Shown here: piece after piece, positions 7,720 through 18,711 of the stretch
Layout of the letters: each line of letters opens with the position of its first letter
Position numbering within the stretch: position 1 is the first letter of the stretch
Source: Bradyrhizobium sp. in8p8
GTDB lineage: Bacteria; Pseudomonadota; Alphaproteobacteria; Rhizobiales; Xanthobacteraceae
Assembly: GCF_000426845.1 (NCBI RefSeq)
Contig: NZ_AUGD01000010.1
Location: 278,376-342,375, forward strand
Direction of reading: 5' to 3'
Length of the DNA: 64,000 bases
Notes under the pieces: model-generated
Databases searched by the model: none
Told to the model about the DNA's origin: nothing
What the model saw: the letters and a program-made list of their open reading frames with translations, nothing else
Program-made: the position numbers and the translations under genes

Positions 7720-9021
7720 TTAGCGCTTGTCGATCGGAACGTAATCGCGCTTTGTCACGCCGGTATAGAGCTGGCGCGGACGGCCGATCTTCTGTTGCGG
7801 ATCCTCGATCATCTCGCTCCACTGGCTGATCCAGCCGACGGTGCGTGCGACCGCGAACAGCACGGTGAACATCGACACCGGGAAGCCCATCGCCTTCAGC
7901 GTGATGCCTGAATAGAAGTCGACGTTCGGGTAGAGCTTGCGGTCGATGAAGTACTGGTCGCTGAGCGCGATCTTTTCGAGCTCCATCGCCACCTTCAGCA
8001 TCGGATCGTCGCCATGGCCAGTCTCCTTGAGCACGGCGTGACACATCTTCTGCATGATCTTGGCGCGCGGATCGTAGTTCTTGTAGACGCGGTGACCGAA
8101 GCCCATCAGGCGGACCTCGGAGCTCTTGTCCTTCACCTTGGCGATGAACTCGGGGATCTTGTCGACCGTGCCGATCTGATAGAGCATGTTCAGTGCGGCT
8201 TCGTTCGCGCCGCCATGCGCCGGGCCCCAGAGGCAGGCGATGCCCGCCGCGATGCAGGCGAACGGGTTGGCGCCGGAGGAGCCGGCAATACGCACTGTCG
8301 AGGTGGATGCGTTCTGCTCGTGGTCGGCGTGCAGGATGAAGATCTTCTCCAGCGCATCGGCGAGCACGGGGCTCACTTTGTAATCCTCGCAGGGCACCGC
8401 GAAGCACATGTTGAGGAAGTTCTCGGCAAAGCCCAGCGAGTTCTTCGGATACACGAAGGGCTGGCCGACGGTGTACTTGTAGGCCATCGCCGCCAGGGTC
8501 GGGATCTTCGCGATCATGCGCATGGACGCGATCATGCGCTGCTGCGGATCGTTGATGTCGGTGCTGTCGTGATAGAACGCGGCGAGCGCGCCGACGGCCG
8601 CAACCATGATCGCCATCGGATGGGCGTCGCGGCGGAAGCCCTGGAAGAAGCGGGCCATCTGCTCGTGCACCATCGTGTGATGGGTCACGCGATGATCGAA
8701 ATCCTTCTTCTGCGCGGCGGTGGGCAGGTTCCCGTAGAGCAGGAGATAGCAGGTCTCGAGGAAGTCGCCGTGCTCGGCAAGCTGCTCGATCGGGTAGCCC
8801 CGGTACTCCAGGACGCCCGCGTCGCCATCGATATAGGTGATCTTGGACTGGCAGCTCGCGGTCGAGGTGAAGCCCGGGTCGTAAGTGAACAGGCCGGACT
8901 GGCCGTAAAGCTTGCCGATATCGACGACATCAGGCCCGACGCTGCCGCTGAGGATCGGAAGATCGTAACTCTTGTTTCCAACCGTCAGAGTGGCGGTCTT
9001 GTTGCTTGGTTTTGCGTCCAT
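7720..9021 (-). CDS. gltA: citrate synthase
   Basis: Citrate synthase condenses acetyl-CoA and oxaloacetate at the entry of the TCA cycle. The 433-residue length and N-terminal region (SYDLPILSGSVGPDVVDIGK, with FTYDPGFTSTASC) are those of the hexameric type II enzyme of Gram-negative bacteria. Catalytic residues are visible: His in LHADHEQNAST, His in WGPAHGGANEAAL and Asp in YPNVDFYSG. The acetyl-CoA-site motif GFGHRVYKNYDPRA is intact. It lies 147 bases downstream of gltX in the same direction, the usual alphaproteobacterial neighbour, and ends at a strong terminator. Confidence 0.97.
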   Translation of the reverse strand: MDAKPSNKTATLTVGNKSYDLPILSGSVGPDVVDIGKLYGQSGLFTYDPGFTSTASCQSKITYIDGDAGVLEYRGYPIEQLAEHGDFLETCYLLLYGNLPTAAQKKDFDHRVTHHTMVHEQMARFFQGFRRDAHPMAIMVAAVGALAAFYHDSTDINDPQQRMIASMRMIAKIPTLAAMAYKYTVGQPFVYPKNSLGFAENFLNMCFAVPCEDYKVSPVLADALEKIFILHADHEQNASTSTVRIAGSSGANPFACIAAGIACLWGPAHGGANEAALNMLYQIGTVDKIPEFIAKVKDKSSEVRLMGFGHRVYKNYDPRAKIMQKMCHAVLKETGHGDDPMLKVAMELEKIALSDQYFIDRKLYPNVDFYSGITLKAMGFPVSMFTVLFAVARTVGWISQWSEMIEDPQQKIGRPRQLYTGVTKRDYVPIDKR

Positions 9022-9168
9022 CGTAGGTCCCCGATGTGTGGTGAAACGGGCCGGAGCCGGAGGCGCCCCTAGGGAGATAATGGGGGCAGGCCGGAAGTTC
9101 CAGAATGTACGGGGAGATGGGTATATTATTGCTATGTGCGCTGCAAGATCGCCGCGCGCATGGTCGAC

Positions 9169-10596
9169 TTACGTCGTAGATTGATCCTTAAGCCGGTCGA
9201 GGCTCTCCTGGCGCCCCAGGACATCCAAAACCTCAAATATACCAGGCGACGTCGTCCGTCCGGTGAGCGCCGCCCGCAAAGGCTGGGCGACGGCGCCGAG
9301 CTTGAGACCATTTTCCTCGGCAAAGGCGCGCAGCGCGGCTTCGGTGGTGGAGCCGCTCCACGTCCCGACTTTCTCCAACGCGGAATGAAGCCGGCCGATC
9401 AGCCTGCGGTTTTCTTGTGTCAGCAACGCCTGCGCCTTGGGATCGGGCGTCAAGGGCCGGTCTGCGAAAATGAAATGGGCGCCGTCGATCAGCTCGATCA
9501 GCGTCTTGGCGCGCTCCTTCAGGGCCGGCATGGCCTTGAGAAGCTGTGCCCGTGTCGTGTCATTTAACTTGGCCTTAATCTCGTCGCGGCTCGGCACGAC
9601 GTGGTCGAGCACGTCCTCGAACATCCTCACGAGCGATTGATCGTCGCTGTGGCGGATGTAGTGGCCGTTGAGGTTCTCCAGCTTGGCAAAATCGAAGCGG
9701 GCGGCGGCACGGCCGACGCTGGCAAGATCGAACGCCGCGATCATCTCCTCCGTCGAGAAGATCTCCTGGTCGCCATGGCTCCAGCCGAGCCGGACGAGAT
9801 AGTTGCGCAGCGCTGCGGGCAGGTACCCCATGGCGCGGTAGGCATCGACGCCGAGCGCGCCGTGCCGCTTCGACAGCTTGGAGCCATCCGGCCCGTGAAT
9901 GAGCGGGATATGGGACATGCTGGGCAGCGTCCAGCCCATTGCATCATAGATCTGCTTCTGGCGCGCGGCGTTGATCAGATGGTCGTCGCCGCGGATGACG
10001 TGGGTGACGCCCATGTCGTGGTCGTCGACCACCACGGCGAGCATGTAGGTCGGGTTGCCGTCGCCGCGCAAAAGGACGAGGTCGTCGAGGTTCTCGTTCT
10101 GCCAGACCACGCGGCCCTGAACCTGGTCCTCGATCACGGTCTCGCCGGTCTGCGGCGCGCGCAGCCGGATGGTCGGCTTGACATCGCTCGGAGCGGTCGC
10201 GGGATCGCGGTCGCGCCACATGCCGTCATAGAGGCGGGTACGGCCTTCGGCGCGCGCCTTCTCGCGCATGGCGGCGAGCTCCTCGGCGGTGGCGTAGCAG
10301 CGATAGGCCTTGCCGTCGGCCAGCAGCTGCTCGGCGACCTCGCGGTGGCGGGCGGCGCGGGCGAACTGGTAGATGACATCGCCGTCCCAGCCGAGCTCCA
10401 GCCATTTGAGGCCATCGAGGATGGCCGCGATGGCAGCCTCCGTGGAGCGCTCCCGGTCGGTGTCCTCGATCCGGAGCAGCATCTTGCCGCCATGCTTCTT
10501 CGCATAGAGCCAGTTGAAAAGCGCCGTGCGGGCACCCCCGATATGGAGAAAGCCGGTCGGCGAGGGAGCGAAGCGGGTGACGACGGAATCGGACAT
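9169..10596 (-). CDS. gltX: glutamyl-tRNA synthetase
   Basis: GltX charges tRNA-Glu. The 475-residue product is a class I synthetase: the HIGH-type motif is in FAPSPTGFLHIGGARTALFN near the N terminus and the KMSKS-type motif is KLSKRHGA near residue 240. Length fits the bacterial discriminating or non-discriminating enzymes. A separate glutaminyl-tRNA synthetase gene lies divergently 142 bases away, so this GltX need not misacylate tRNA-Gln. gltA follows downstream. Confidence 0.97.
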   Translation of the reverse strand: MSDSVVTRFAPSPTGFLHIGGARTALFNWLYAKKHGGKMLLRIEDTDRERSTEAAIAAILDGLKWLELGWDGDVIYQFARAARHREVAEQLLADGKAYRCYATAEELAAMREKARAEGRTRLYDGMWRDRDPATAPSDVKPTIRLRAPQTGETVIEDQVQGRVVWQNENLDDLVLLRGDGNPTYMLAVVVDDHDMGVTHVIRGDDHLINAARQKQIYDAMGWTLPSMSHIPLIHGPDGSKLSKRHGALGVDAYRAMGYLPAALRNYLVRLGWSHGDQEIFSTEEMIAAFDLASVGRAAARFDFAKLENLNGHYIRHSDDQSLVRMFEDVLDHVVPSRDEIKAKLNDTTRAQLLKAMPALKERAKTLIELIDGAHFIFADRPLTPDPKAQALLTQENRRLIGRLHSALEKVGTWSGSTTEAALRAFAEENGLKLGAVAQPLRAALTGRTTSPGIFEVLDVLGRQESLDRLKDQSTT

Positions 10597-10738
10597 TCTT
10601 GGCAGGGCCCATGCATTGGAAGCGGTGGTGTATAGCAGGCCCGGAGCATAACTAAAGCCCGACGGCGGACGGCAAGGCCTTGGCGCGGCGACGCGAATTT
10701 GGCAGAAGGACCGCTGATTTCCTTACAGGATTTTCGTG

Positions 10739-12415
<1,677 letters not shown>

Positions 12416-12425
12416 GGGAGCGGTC

Positions 12426-12812
12426 ATGAGCAGTGAGGCCGGCGAGATCGTTTCCGCCATCATCTCGAAATGGTGCGCAGGCTTCGCAAAGCTCGACGCC
12501 TCGGCGCTGTCGTCGCTGTATTCGAAGAACGCGTTCTTCTTCGGCTCCAATCCGAAACTCTATCGGGGCAGGGACGGCGTCGCCGACTATTTCAACGGCT
12601 TGCCGCGCTGGCGCAAACCGAGCGCCGCGTTCTCGGATGTACAGGCGGCTCAGTCGGGTCCCGACCTCATCAACATGGCTGCGACCATCTCGTTCGATCT
12701 TGCCGGCGAGCGTGCCGATCTCATGGTCAAGATGAGCTGGGTGATCGTCCGCGAGGACGGCGACTGGAAGATTGTCAACCACCATGCCTCCTCGCAGGCG
12801 CCGCTGATCTGA
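12426..12812 (+). CDS. NTF2-like (SnoaL/DUF4440 type) protein
   Basis: The 128-residue product has the pattern of a cone-shaped NTF2-like domain: an N-terminal helix (EIVSAIISKWCAGFAKLDASALSSLYSKNAFFFG), a sheet with YRGRDGVADYF, and a C-terminal VKMSWVIVREDGDWKIVNHHAS strand pair, as in SgcJ/EcaC and ketosteroid-isomerase-like families. Substrate and role are unknown. It starts 10 bases after the glnS stop, so it is likely co-transcribed with glnS, and has a GAGGGAG site in front of the ATG. Confidence 0.75.
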   Translation: MSSEAGEIVSAIISKWCAGFAKLDASALSSLYSKNAFFFGSNPKLYRGRDGVADYFNGLPRWRKPSAAFSDVQAAQSGPDLINMAATISFDLAGERADLMVKMSWVIVREDGDWKIVNHHASSQAPLI

Positions 12813-12848
12813 CGTGCCTCGCCGCACACAGGATCCTCATCAGGTGCT

Positions 12849-12874
12849 GGAAACGAACGTGGGGCTGGTGCGTT
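12849..12874 (+). promoter_or_regulatory. candidate EcfG (general stress) promoter
   Basis: GGAAA at 12849-12853, 17 bases, then CGTT at 12871-12874. The alphaproteobacterial EcfG consensus is GGAAC-N16/17-CGTT, so one base of the -35 element differs. It lies 28 bases before the ATG of the DUF2171 gene, a suitable distance. Confidence 0.45.
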
Positions 12875-12901
12875 GAGTGGGATCCAAACAGGGATCCGGC
12901 C

Positions 12902-13135
12902 ATGCAGAACATTGCAGAGCATATGGAAGTGATCGGCGCCGACGGCGTTCATGTCGGCACCGTCGATCGCGTCGAGGGCAATCGCATCAAGCTGACCAAG
13001 AAGGACAGTGGCGAGGGCAGTCACAAGGGTCACCATCATTTCATCGACAAGGGCCTCGTTGCCGACGTCGAAGGCAACAAGGTCCGTCTGTCCGCCAAGG
13101 CGTCGGTGGCCGTGACGATGGAAGAGGAAAAGTAG
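12902..13135 (+). CDS. DUF2171 protein
   Basis: A 77-residue product of the DUF2171 (PRC-barrel-like) type: an opening MEVIGADGVHVGTVDRVEGNRIKL strand-turn-strand unit, a SHKGHHHFIDKGLVADVEGN segment and a KVRLSAKASVA tail. Members of this family in rhizobia are often part of the general stress response; that link here rests on the promoter-like sequence directly upstream. An AGGGA site precedes the ATG. No partner is evident in the neighbourhood. Biochemical role unknown. Confidence 0.8.
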   Translation: MQNIAEHMEVIGADGVHVGTVDRVEGNRIKLTKKDSGEGSHKGHHHFIDKGLVADVEGNKVRLSAKASVAVTMEEEK

Positions 13136-13232
13136 GGCGCTCGGCCGCTTGTTCCTGATCTGTACCGCTATCTGAGCAGTCGCACCTTCCAGTAGCCTCG
13201 TCGCCCGTCGCGTATCGCAAGGTGCAGGGGGA

Positions 13233-15518
13233 ATGGCGGAGCGGAGCCGGCCAGTGCGCTCCCAGGGAGTCGCCGGGACGTGGCCGGTCGGCCGTGTCGC
13301 GCCCGCTGGCGGCTTCGCGCCGGCTGACCTTGGCCTTTGGCCCGCCATCGCCGAGACGCTGCGCCAATGGGCCCGCGCCGAGGCGGGGCCCGGCCGGTTG
13401 TTGCCCTGGGTGCCGGTCGCCTTCGGGGGCGGGATTGCACTCTACTTCGCCGCGGATCACGAGCCTGTGCTGTGGGTCGTGGCAACGACAGCGGCCGCGC
13501 TGATGCTCGGCGCGGTGCTGCTGCGGCGGAGCCGCCTGTTCGCCCCCGCCATCATGATCGCAGCGGTCGCCGTCGGCTTTGCCGTCGCGACCTGGAAGAC
13601 CGCGCGCGTCGCTCACACCGTTTTGGCAAAGCCGCTCTATTCGGTGTCGCTGTCGGGGTTCGTTGAAGCGCGGGACATCCGCGAGCGCACCGATCGTTTC
13701 GTGCTGCGCGTCACCGCGATGGAGGCGCAGCGCAGCGACATCAAGCTCGAGCGCGTGCGTCTTTCGGTTCGGAAGGGAACGGCACCGGAGGTCGGCAGCT
13801 TCGTGCAGCTGAAGGCCCGGCTGCTGCCGCCGATCTCGCCGGTGCGCCCCGGCAGCTATGATTTCTCACGCGACATGTTCTTCCAGGGCATCGGCGCCTC
13901 CGGCTTCGTGATGGGCACGATCACGGCGTCGACGCCGCCGGATGCCGGCGGCTTGCGGCTGCGCTACGCGGCTTTCATGCAGGGCCTGCGCGATGCGATC
14001 GACGGGCGCATCCGTGCCACGCTCGAAGGCGACAACCGAGCGATCGCGACGGCGCTGCTCACCGGCCGGCGTGATGCGATCACCGCGCCCGTCAACGACG
14101 CCATGTTCGTCTCGGGGCTGGGCCATGTGCTGTCGATCTCCGGCTACCACATGGCGGTCGTCGCCGGCGTCGTATTCTTCGCAGTGCGCGCGCTGCTGGC
14201 GTTGATCCCGGGACTGGCGGCCGGCTTCGCGATCAAGAAGTGGTCGGCGGCAGCGGCGCTGGTTGCGGCTGCGTTCTACCTGCTGCTGTCGGGCGCAGAG
14301 GTCGCGACGCAGAGGTCGTTCTTCATGACGGCGGTGGTGCTGATCGCCGTGATGGTGGACCGCCGCGCCATCACGTTCAGGACGCTTGCGGTGGCCGCAC
14401 TGATCGTGCTCGCGGTCGCACCGGAGGCCCTGGTTCATCCCAGTTTTCAGATGTCATTTGCCGCAACGCTCGGGCTGGTGGCGCTGGTGCAGATCGGCAT
14501 GCCGAACCTGCTCGCATCGCCCGATCATTCCGCAACGGCGCGGATCGCGCTGTGGGGCGGCCGCGAGATCGCGATATTGTTCCTGGCCTCCTTGATCGCC
14601 GGGCTTGCCACCACGCCCTATGCCGCCTTCCACTTCCACCGCGTGACGCCATACGGCGTGCTCGCCAATCTCGGCGCGATGCCGGTGGTCTCGGCGCTGG
14701 TGATGCCGGCCGGGCTGTTGGGGCTGCTCGCGGCGCCGTTCGGGCTCGACGGCGTGTTCTGGTGGCTGATGGGGATCGGCATCGACTGGATGGTCGCGGT
14801 CTCGCGCTGGGTGGCGGCATTGCCCGGCGCGGTCGGCCGCATTCCCGCGTTCGGGATCGCGCCGCTGATCGCGGCGAGCCTCGGGATCATCGTGATGGGC
14901 CTGTTGCGCACGCCCTTGCGCTGGTCCGGTGCGCTGGTGCTGTTTGCCGCGATCATCTGGGGGCTGTCGGTGCGACAGCCCGATATCCTGATCGCCGGGG
15001 ACGGCGCGAGCGTCGCCGTGCGGGGCAGGGACGGGCATCTGCATGTGATCCGCGCGAGCAGGGATGGCTTCCTGCTCAAGCAATGGCTGGCTGCCGACGG
15101 CGATCCCCGCGACGCCGGCAGTGCCTCGCTGGCCGACGGTGTGTCTTGCGACGCGTCCGGCTGCGTCACGGCCTTGGCTGACGGGCGCTTGGTCGCGCTT
15201 TCTCTCCGCATCGACGCGCTGGCGGACGATTGCAGCCGCGCCGCGCTGGTGGTGACGGCGCGGCCCGTGCCCCCTGATTGCGCGGCGATGGTCATCGACC
15301 GGCCGCGTCTGGCCAGTCAGGGTGCACTGGCTCTGACGCGGAGCGGCGAAGGCTTCTCGGTTCAGGCCGTGAGGGCGCGCAGCGCAAGCCGCCCCTGGTT
15401 GCCGGCGGGCGCCGGCGAGGGAGACTTCGACGGCAGCCTCGCGCCGAAGACGGCACTGCCCCGCAATCGGGACGCAACGCCATCGGATGCCGACTTGCAG
15501 GCTGACGATGGAGGATAG
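13233..15518 (+). CDS. comEC: ComEC/Rec2 family DNA-uptake channel protein
   Basis: ComEC is the inner-membrane channel that moves single-stranded DNA in natural transformation. The 761-residue product has N-terminal membrane segments, a DUF4131-type OB-like region (about residues 130-230), and a polytopic Competence domain (about 270-570) with the signature GLGHVLSISGYHMAVVAG. The C-terminal soluble part (about 600-740) occupies the place of the metallo-beta-lactamase domain but shows no HxHxDH motif, so nuclease activity is doubtful. Start ATG follows a GGGGGA site. It is convergent with the minus-strand genes that include lexA. Competence is inference: many alphaproteobacteria carry comEC without known transformation. 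Confidence 0.9.
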   Translation: MAERSRPVRSQGVAGTWPVGRVAPAGGFAPADLGLWPAIAETLRQWARAEAGPGRLLPWVPVAFGGGIALYFAADHEPVLWVVATTAAALMLGAVLLRRSRLFAPAIMIAAVAVGFAVATWKTARVAHTVLAKPLYSVSLSGFVEARDIRERTDRFVLRVTAMEAQRSDIKLERVRLSVRKGTAPEVGSFVQLKARLLPPISPVRPGSYDFSRDMFFQGIGASGFVMGTITASTPPDAGGLRLRYAAFMQGLRDAIDGRIRATLEGDNRAIATALLTGRRDAITAPVNDAMFVSGLGHVLSISGYHMAVVAGVVFFAVRALLALIPGLAAGFAIKKWSAAAALVAAAFYLLLSGAEVATQRSFFMTAVVLIAVMVDRRAITFRTLAVAALIVLAVAPEALVHPSFQMSFAATLGLVALVQIGMPNLLASPDHSATARIALWGGREIAILFLASLIAGLATTPYAAFHFHRVTPYGVLANLGAMPVVSALVMPAGLLGLLAAPFGLDGVFWWLMGIGIDWMVAVSRWVAALPGAVGRIPAFGIAPLIAASLGIIVMGLLRTPLRWSGALVLFAAIIWGLSVRQPDILIAGDGASVAVRGRDGHLHVIRASRDGFLLKQWLAADGDPRDAGSASLADGVSCDASGCVTALADGRLVALSLRIDALADDCSRAALVVTARPVPPDCAAMVIDRPRLASQGALALTRSGEGFSVQAVRARSASRPWLPAGAGEGDFDGSLAPKTALPRNRDATPSDADLQADDGG

Positions 15519-15632
15519 ACGGGACCAGGCGAACCGACGGGCTTCCATGAACGCACCCATACCATCTCGCCGGCCGCGGCCGGCGATGGCATTTTGATCC
15601 TGGTTCTCGACCTCTCGGTCGGGACGACGGCT

Positions 15633-16067
15633 TCAGTCGATCGACAGGCGGGTGATCGTCGACCGGGTCCCGGCGGCGATCTGCGGCTTGTGCTCGCGCT
15701 CGCCAATTGTCTGGGTCACCGGCAGCTGCAGCACGGTCGCGCGCTGGCCTTCGACCAGCTGTGTCACCAGCACGGACTTGCCGTCCGGGAATTCGATCGC
15801 GTCATGATGGCGATCGGGAATGTGCGGGTCGATCTTGCCGAACTTGCCGACGCGGGAGTTGACGGTGCGCGTCCAGATCCAGCGATTATCGTAACGGACG
15901 TTGTCGGCAAAAGCGAGCTCGGTGCCCGGCAGCAGGCAGACTGCGACGGAGAGATCGGCTTCAGACGCGAAGCCGCGCGTTGAGGTGCCGCGGAACGTTG
16001 TCGTGACGATGGTCTCGCCGACTTCGGCCGGGCGCGTCGCGATGGCATGCAGGCTGTAGTCACACAT
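15633..16067 (-). CDS. conserved hypothetical protein
   Basis: A 144-residue protein starting MCDYSLHAIATRPAEVGE, preceded by a strong TGAGGAGC ribosome site; a longer frame upstream exists but lacks such a site. It seems soluble, beta-rich and has no signal peptide or membrane segment. Motifs visible are TTFRGTSTRGFA, VCLLPGTELAF and HHDAIEFPDGKSVLVTQL. I do not recognise a named family. It sits alone between comEC (convergent) and lexA, separated from lexA by about 440 bases. Confidence 0.7.
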   Translation of the reverse strand: MCDYSLHAIATRPAEVGETIVTTTFRGTSTRGFASEADLSVAVCLLPGTELAFADNVRYDNRWIWTRTVNSRVGKFGKIDPHIPDRHHDAIEFPDGKSVLVTQLVEGQRATVLQLPVTQTIGEREHKPQIAAGTRSTITRLSID

Positions 16068-16510
16068 CGGGTGCTCCTCATGTGAAGATGACCCGCACCT
16101 CTTTGAGGCGCAGGCCTCCAACAGGGTGGAAGCACGCAACGCTCTGCTTCGTTGTAGGCAAATCTGCGGCTGCGTCCGCAGGCCGCGATCACATTATCTT
16201 TCCCCAATCCAATAGGAACAAAGCTCGCTTCGGAGCATTTTCGGCAGCCGCATACGATTGCTCTGCAGACGATGCGGCGATCGTGCAACAGCCACACGAC
16301 GCCGATGCTGCCATCAGCGCTGCTGCGCTTCCGCTCAAAGCGAACCGACGCGCGGTCGTCGCTTTGAATCGGCGGGCGGCGATGCTGCTCGCAAGCAAGC
16401 CTGAGACATCGCGCGGGAGAAAAAGGGGCCGGATAATCTGCGCAGAACCAGAAAACCATCCAGCCGGAGCGATCTTCATCCGCGCCACAAAGCTCGGACG
16501 CTGGATCCGC
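16068..16510. other. intergenic stretch between lexA and the upstream hypothetical gene
   Basis: About 440 bases with no supported gene. Open frames on both strands through it lack family resemblance and ribosome sites. It must hold the promoter of the 15633-16067 gene and the end of the lexA transcript; I see no strong hairpin followed by T residues. Confidence 0.4.
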
Positions 16511-17212
16511 TCAGTACTTCCGGTAAAGCCCGATCAGCTTGCCCTGAATTTTCACGCGGTTCGGCGGCAGGATGCGGACCTCGTAGGCGGCATTGGCAGG
16601 CTCGAGCGCAATCGAGGCACCGCGGCGGCGGAAGCGCTTGAGCGTGGCCTCCTCGTCATCGATCAGCGCCACCACGATGTCACCGGTATTGGCACTCTCG
16701 TTGCGCTGGATCAGAGCCATGTCGCCGTCGAGGATGCCGGCCTCGACCATCGAATCGCCGCGTACCTCGAGCGCATAATGCTCGCCTGAGCCGAGCATGT
16801 CAGGCGGCACGCTGATGGTGTGGCTCCGGGTCTGCAACGCCTCGATCGGCGTGCCGGCTGCGATGCGCCCCATCACGGGCACCGCAACGGGACGCTCGCC
16901 TTCGTCCGCAGGCGGGCTGGACGTGGGGCGTATCCTCCCGAGATTGCCCTCGATGACGCTAGGCGTGAAGCCGCGGCGGCTGCCGGCAGCGGCCTGGAGC
17001 TCCGGCAGCTTGATCACCTCGATGGCACGGGCCCGGTTTGGCAGGCGGCGGATGAAGCCGCGTTCCTCGAGCGCCGTGATCAGGCGATGGATGCCTGACT
17101 TCGAGCGCAGGTCGAGCGCATCCTTCATCTCATCGAAGGATGGCGGCACGCCGCTCTCCTTCAGACGTTCGCTGATGAACCGCAGAAGCTCGTATTGTTT
17201 GCGCGTCAACAT
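16511..17212 (-). CDS. lexA: SOS-response repressor LexA
   Basis: LexA represses DNA-damage genes and cleaves itself on RecA activation. The 233-residue product starts MLTRKQYELLRFI, the usual alphaproteobacterial N terminus; a longer in-frame start at 17308 is less likely. The winged-helix DNA-binding domain is at residues 1-65. The cleavage site Ala-Gly is in VMGRIAAGTPIEA, the catalytic Ser in LEVRGDSMVEAGI and the Lys in DEEATLKRF. About 100 bases upstream lies a GTTC-N7-GTTC operator, so autoregulation is expected. It lies downstream of moeA in the same direction, a conserved alphaproteobacterial neighbour. Confidence 0.97.
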   Translation of the reverse strand: MLTRKQYELLRFISERLKESGVPPSFDEMKDALDLRSKSGIHRLITALEERGFIRRLPNRARAIEVIKLPELQAAAGSRRGFTPSVIEGNLGRIRPTSSPPADEGERPVAVPVMGRIAAGTPIEALQTRSHTISVPPDMLGSGEHYALEVRGDSMVEAGILDGDMALIQRNESANTGDIVVALIDDEEATLKRFRRRGASIALEPANAAYEVRILPPNRVKIQGKLIGLYRKY

Positions 17213-17313
17213 CTCGACCAAAGTCCCCCGGTTGATGTCGTTCGATTCCGAGACGATGAATTTCGGCGATAAGGCCGCTACATCTCGAAACAAATCATGA
17301 ACGGACACTATAT

Positions 17314-17328
17314 GTTCGATATGTGTTC
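17314..17328. promoter_or_regulatory. alphaproteobacterial LexA box (SOS operator)
   Basis: GTTC at 17314-17317, seven bases, GTTC at 17325-17328. This is the exact direct-repeat SOS box described for alphaproteobacteria, placed between moeA and lexA and about 100 bases from the lexA start. Confidence 0.85.
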
Positions 17329-17389
17329 CGCAACTGCTTAATTTACGGTGAACGGGGCGGAGTTCGCGGAATGCGTGTGGCCCTGCAGC

Positions 17390-18601
17390 TCAGACCGGAA
17401 GCCGCAGCACCTCGCATGGCGTGCCGGCTTCGGCCTTCGGCGCGAACGGTGCGCGCACGAGAAGTACCTGTGCCGCAGCAAGATTCGCAAGCAGCGAGGA
17501 GTCCTGATGGCTCACGGGAACGGCAACGAGCGCGCCGTCGTCGCGCAGCTCCAGGCGTGCGCGCAGATAATCCTCGCGCTGGTCATTGGCACCGAGGTCG
17601 CGACCCAGCACGGCGCGCTCGCGCTGATGATGAATCATTGAGCGGCCCGATAGCGCACGAATCAGCGGCACCATGAACAGGAAGGCGCACACGTAAGATG
17701 ATACGGGATTGCCGGGCAGGCCGATCACGCGCATCGCGCCGAGCCGGCCGTGCATCATCGGCTTGCCGGGCCGAATCGCGATCTTCCAGAACGCCATCGA
17801 GATGCCTTCGTCCCTCAGCGCCTGCTGGACCAGGTCGTGGTCGCCGACCGACGCTCCACCGGTGGTGATCAGGATGTCGGCACCGCTCTCGCGGGCGCGG
17901 CGGATGCCGGCGGACGTGGACTTCAGCGTATCGGCGGCAACGCCGAGATCGATGGTCTCGGCGCCCTCGCTGCGCGCGAGCGCGTGCAGGGCGTAGCCGT
18001 TGGAATAGACGATCTGGCCGGGACCGGGCGAACTGCCCGGCGCAACCAGTTCGTCGCCGGTGGCAAGGATCGCGACCTTCGGACGGCGGCAGACGGCGAG
18101 CTGCGGGTGATTCATCGCCGCGGCCAGCGCCAGATCGCGCTCGGTGAGGCGGGTTCCCTTGCGCAGCAGCACATCGCCCTCGCGGAAGTCGACGCCGGCG
18201 GGGCGGATGTGCCGGCCGGGAACCGCGGCCTCCTTGATCGTGATGAGCTTTCCTTGGGCGATCGTGTCCTCCTGGATCACAACCGCGTCGGCGCCATCGG
18301 GAACGACGCCGCCCGTGAAGATTCGTACGGCTTCGCCGGCGCCGACCCTTCCAGCGAACGGACGGCCCGCTGCGACCTCGCCCGTTACCGTCAGCCTGGA
18401 ATCGATCGTGGCCGCATCGGCCGCCCGCACTGCGTAACCGTCCATCGCCGACATCGCCTCAGGCGGTTGCGTGCGCCGCGCCGCGACGTCGCGCGCGAGC
18501 ACGCGATGGTAGGCCCCCTCGAGGGAAACCGTTTCTTCGGCCAGCGGCTCGGCCCCGGCCAGCACCGCCGCGAGCGCGTCAGAAACCGGCATCAGGGCCA
18601 C
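17390..18601 (-). CDS. moeA: molybdopterin molybdenumtransferase MoeA
   Basis: MoeA inserts molybdate into adenylated molybdopterin to make molybdenum cofactor. The 403-residue product shows the family motifs AMDGYAVRA, GVVPDGADAVV, LATGDEL, the substrate-binding TTGGASVGDHDLV and LPGNPVSSYV, followed by the small C-terminal beta domain. The start is taken as GTG 18601 (giving ALMPVSDALA), with AGGAG about ten bases upstream; a frame extending to 18670 has no such site. In related genomes moaC and moeA are neighbours; here 9 kb of other genes separate them. Confidence 0.94.
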   Translation of the reverse strand: MALMPVSDALAAVLAGAEPLAEETVSLEGAYHRVLARDVAARRTQPPEAMSAMDGYAVRAADAATIDSRLTVTGEVAAGRPFAGRVGAGEAVRIFTGGVVPDGADAVVIQEDTIAQGKLITIKEAAVPGRHIRPAGVDFREGDVLLRKGTRLTERDLALAAAMNHPQLAVCRRPKVAILATGDELVAPGSSPGPGQIVYSNGYALHALARSEGAETIDLGVAADTLKSTSAGIRRARESGADILITTGGASVGDHDLVQQALRDEGISMAFWKIAIRPGKPMMHGRLGAMRVIGLPGNPVSSYVCAFLFMVPLIRALSGRSMIHHQRERAVLGRDLGANDQREDYLRARLELRDDGALVAVPVSHQDSSLLANLAAAQVLLVRAPFAPKAEAGTPCEVLRLPV

Positions 18602-18678
18602 GGGCGGAAACTCCTGCTGAGCAGATCGCAAATGCGGCGAGAGTTCTAGCGGAGTGCGAACGCGAGGCAAAGCGGGAA

Positions 18679-18697
18679 GCAGGATGATTTATCCTGC
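18679..18697. other. hairpin upstream of moeA
   Basis: GCAGGAT and ATCCTGC are perfect 7-base arms around a 5-base loop, 78 bases before the moeA GTG. It could be a weak terminator of the small genes upstream or part of the moeA leader; there is no clear T-tract on the minus strand. Confidence 0.35.
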
Positions 18698-18711
18698 GTC
18701 ATCAATGAGGC

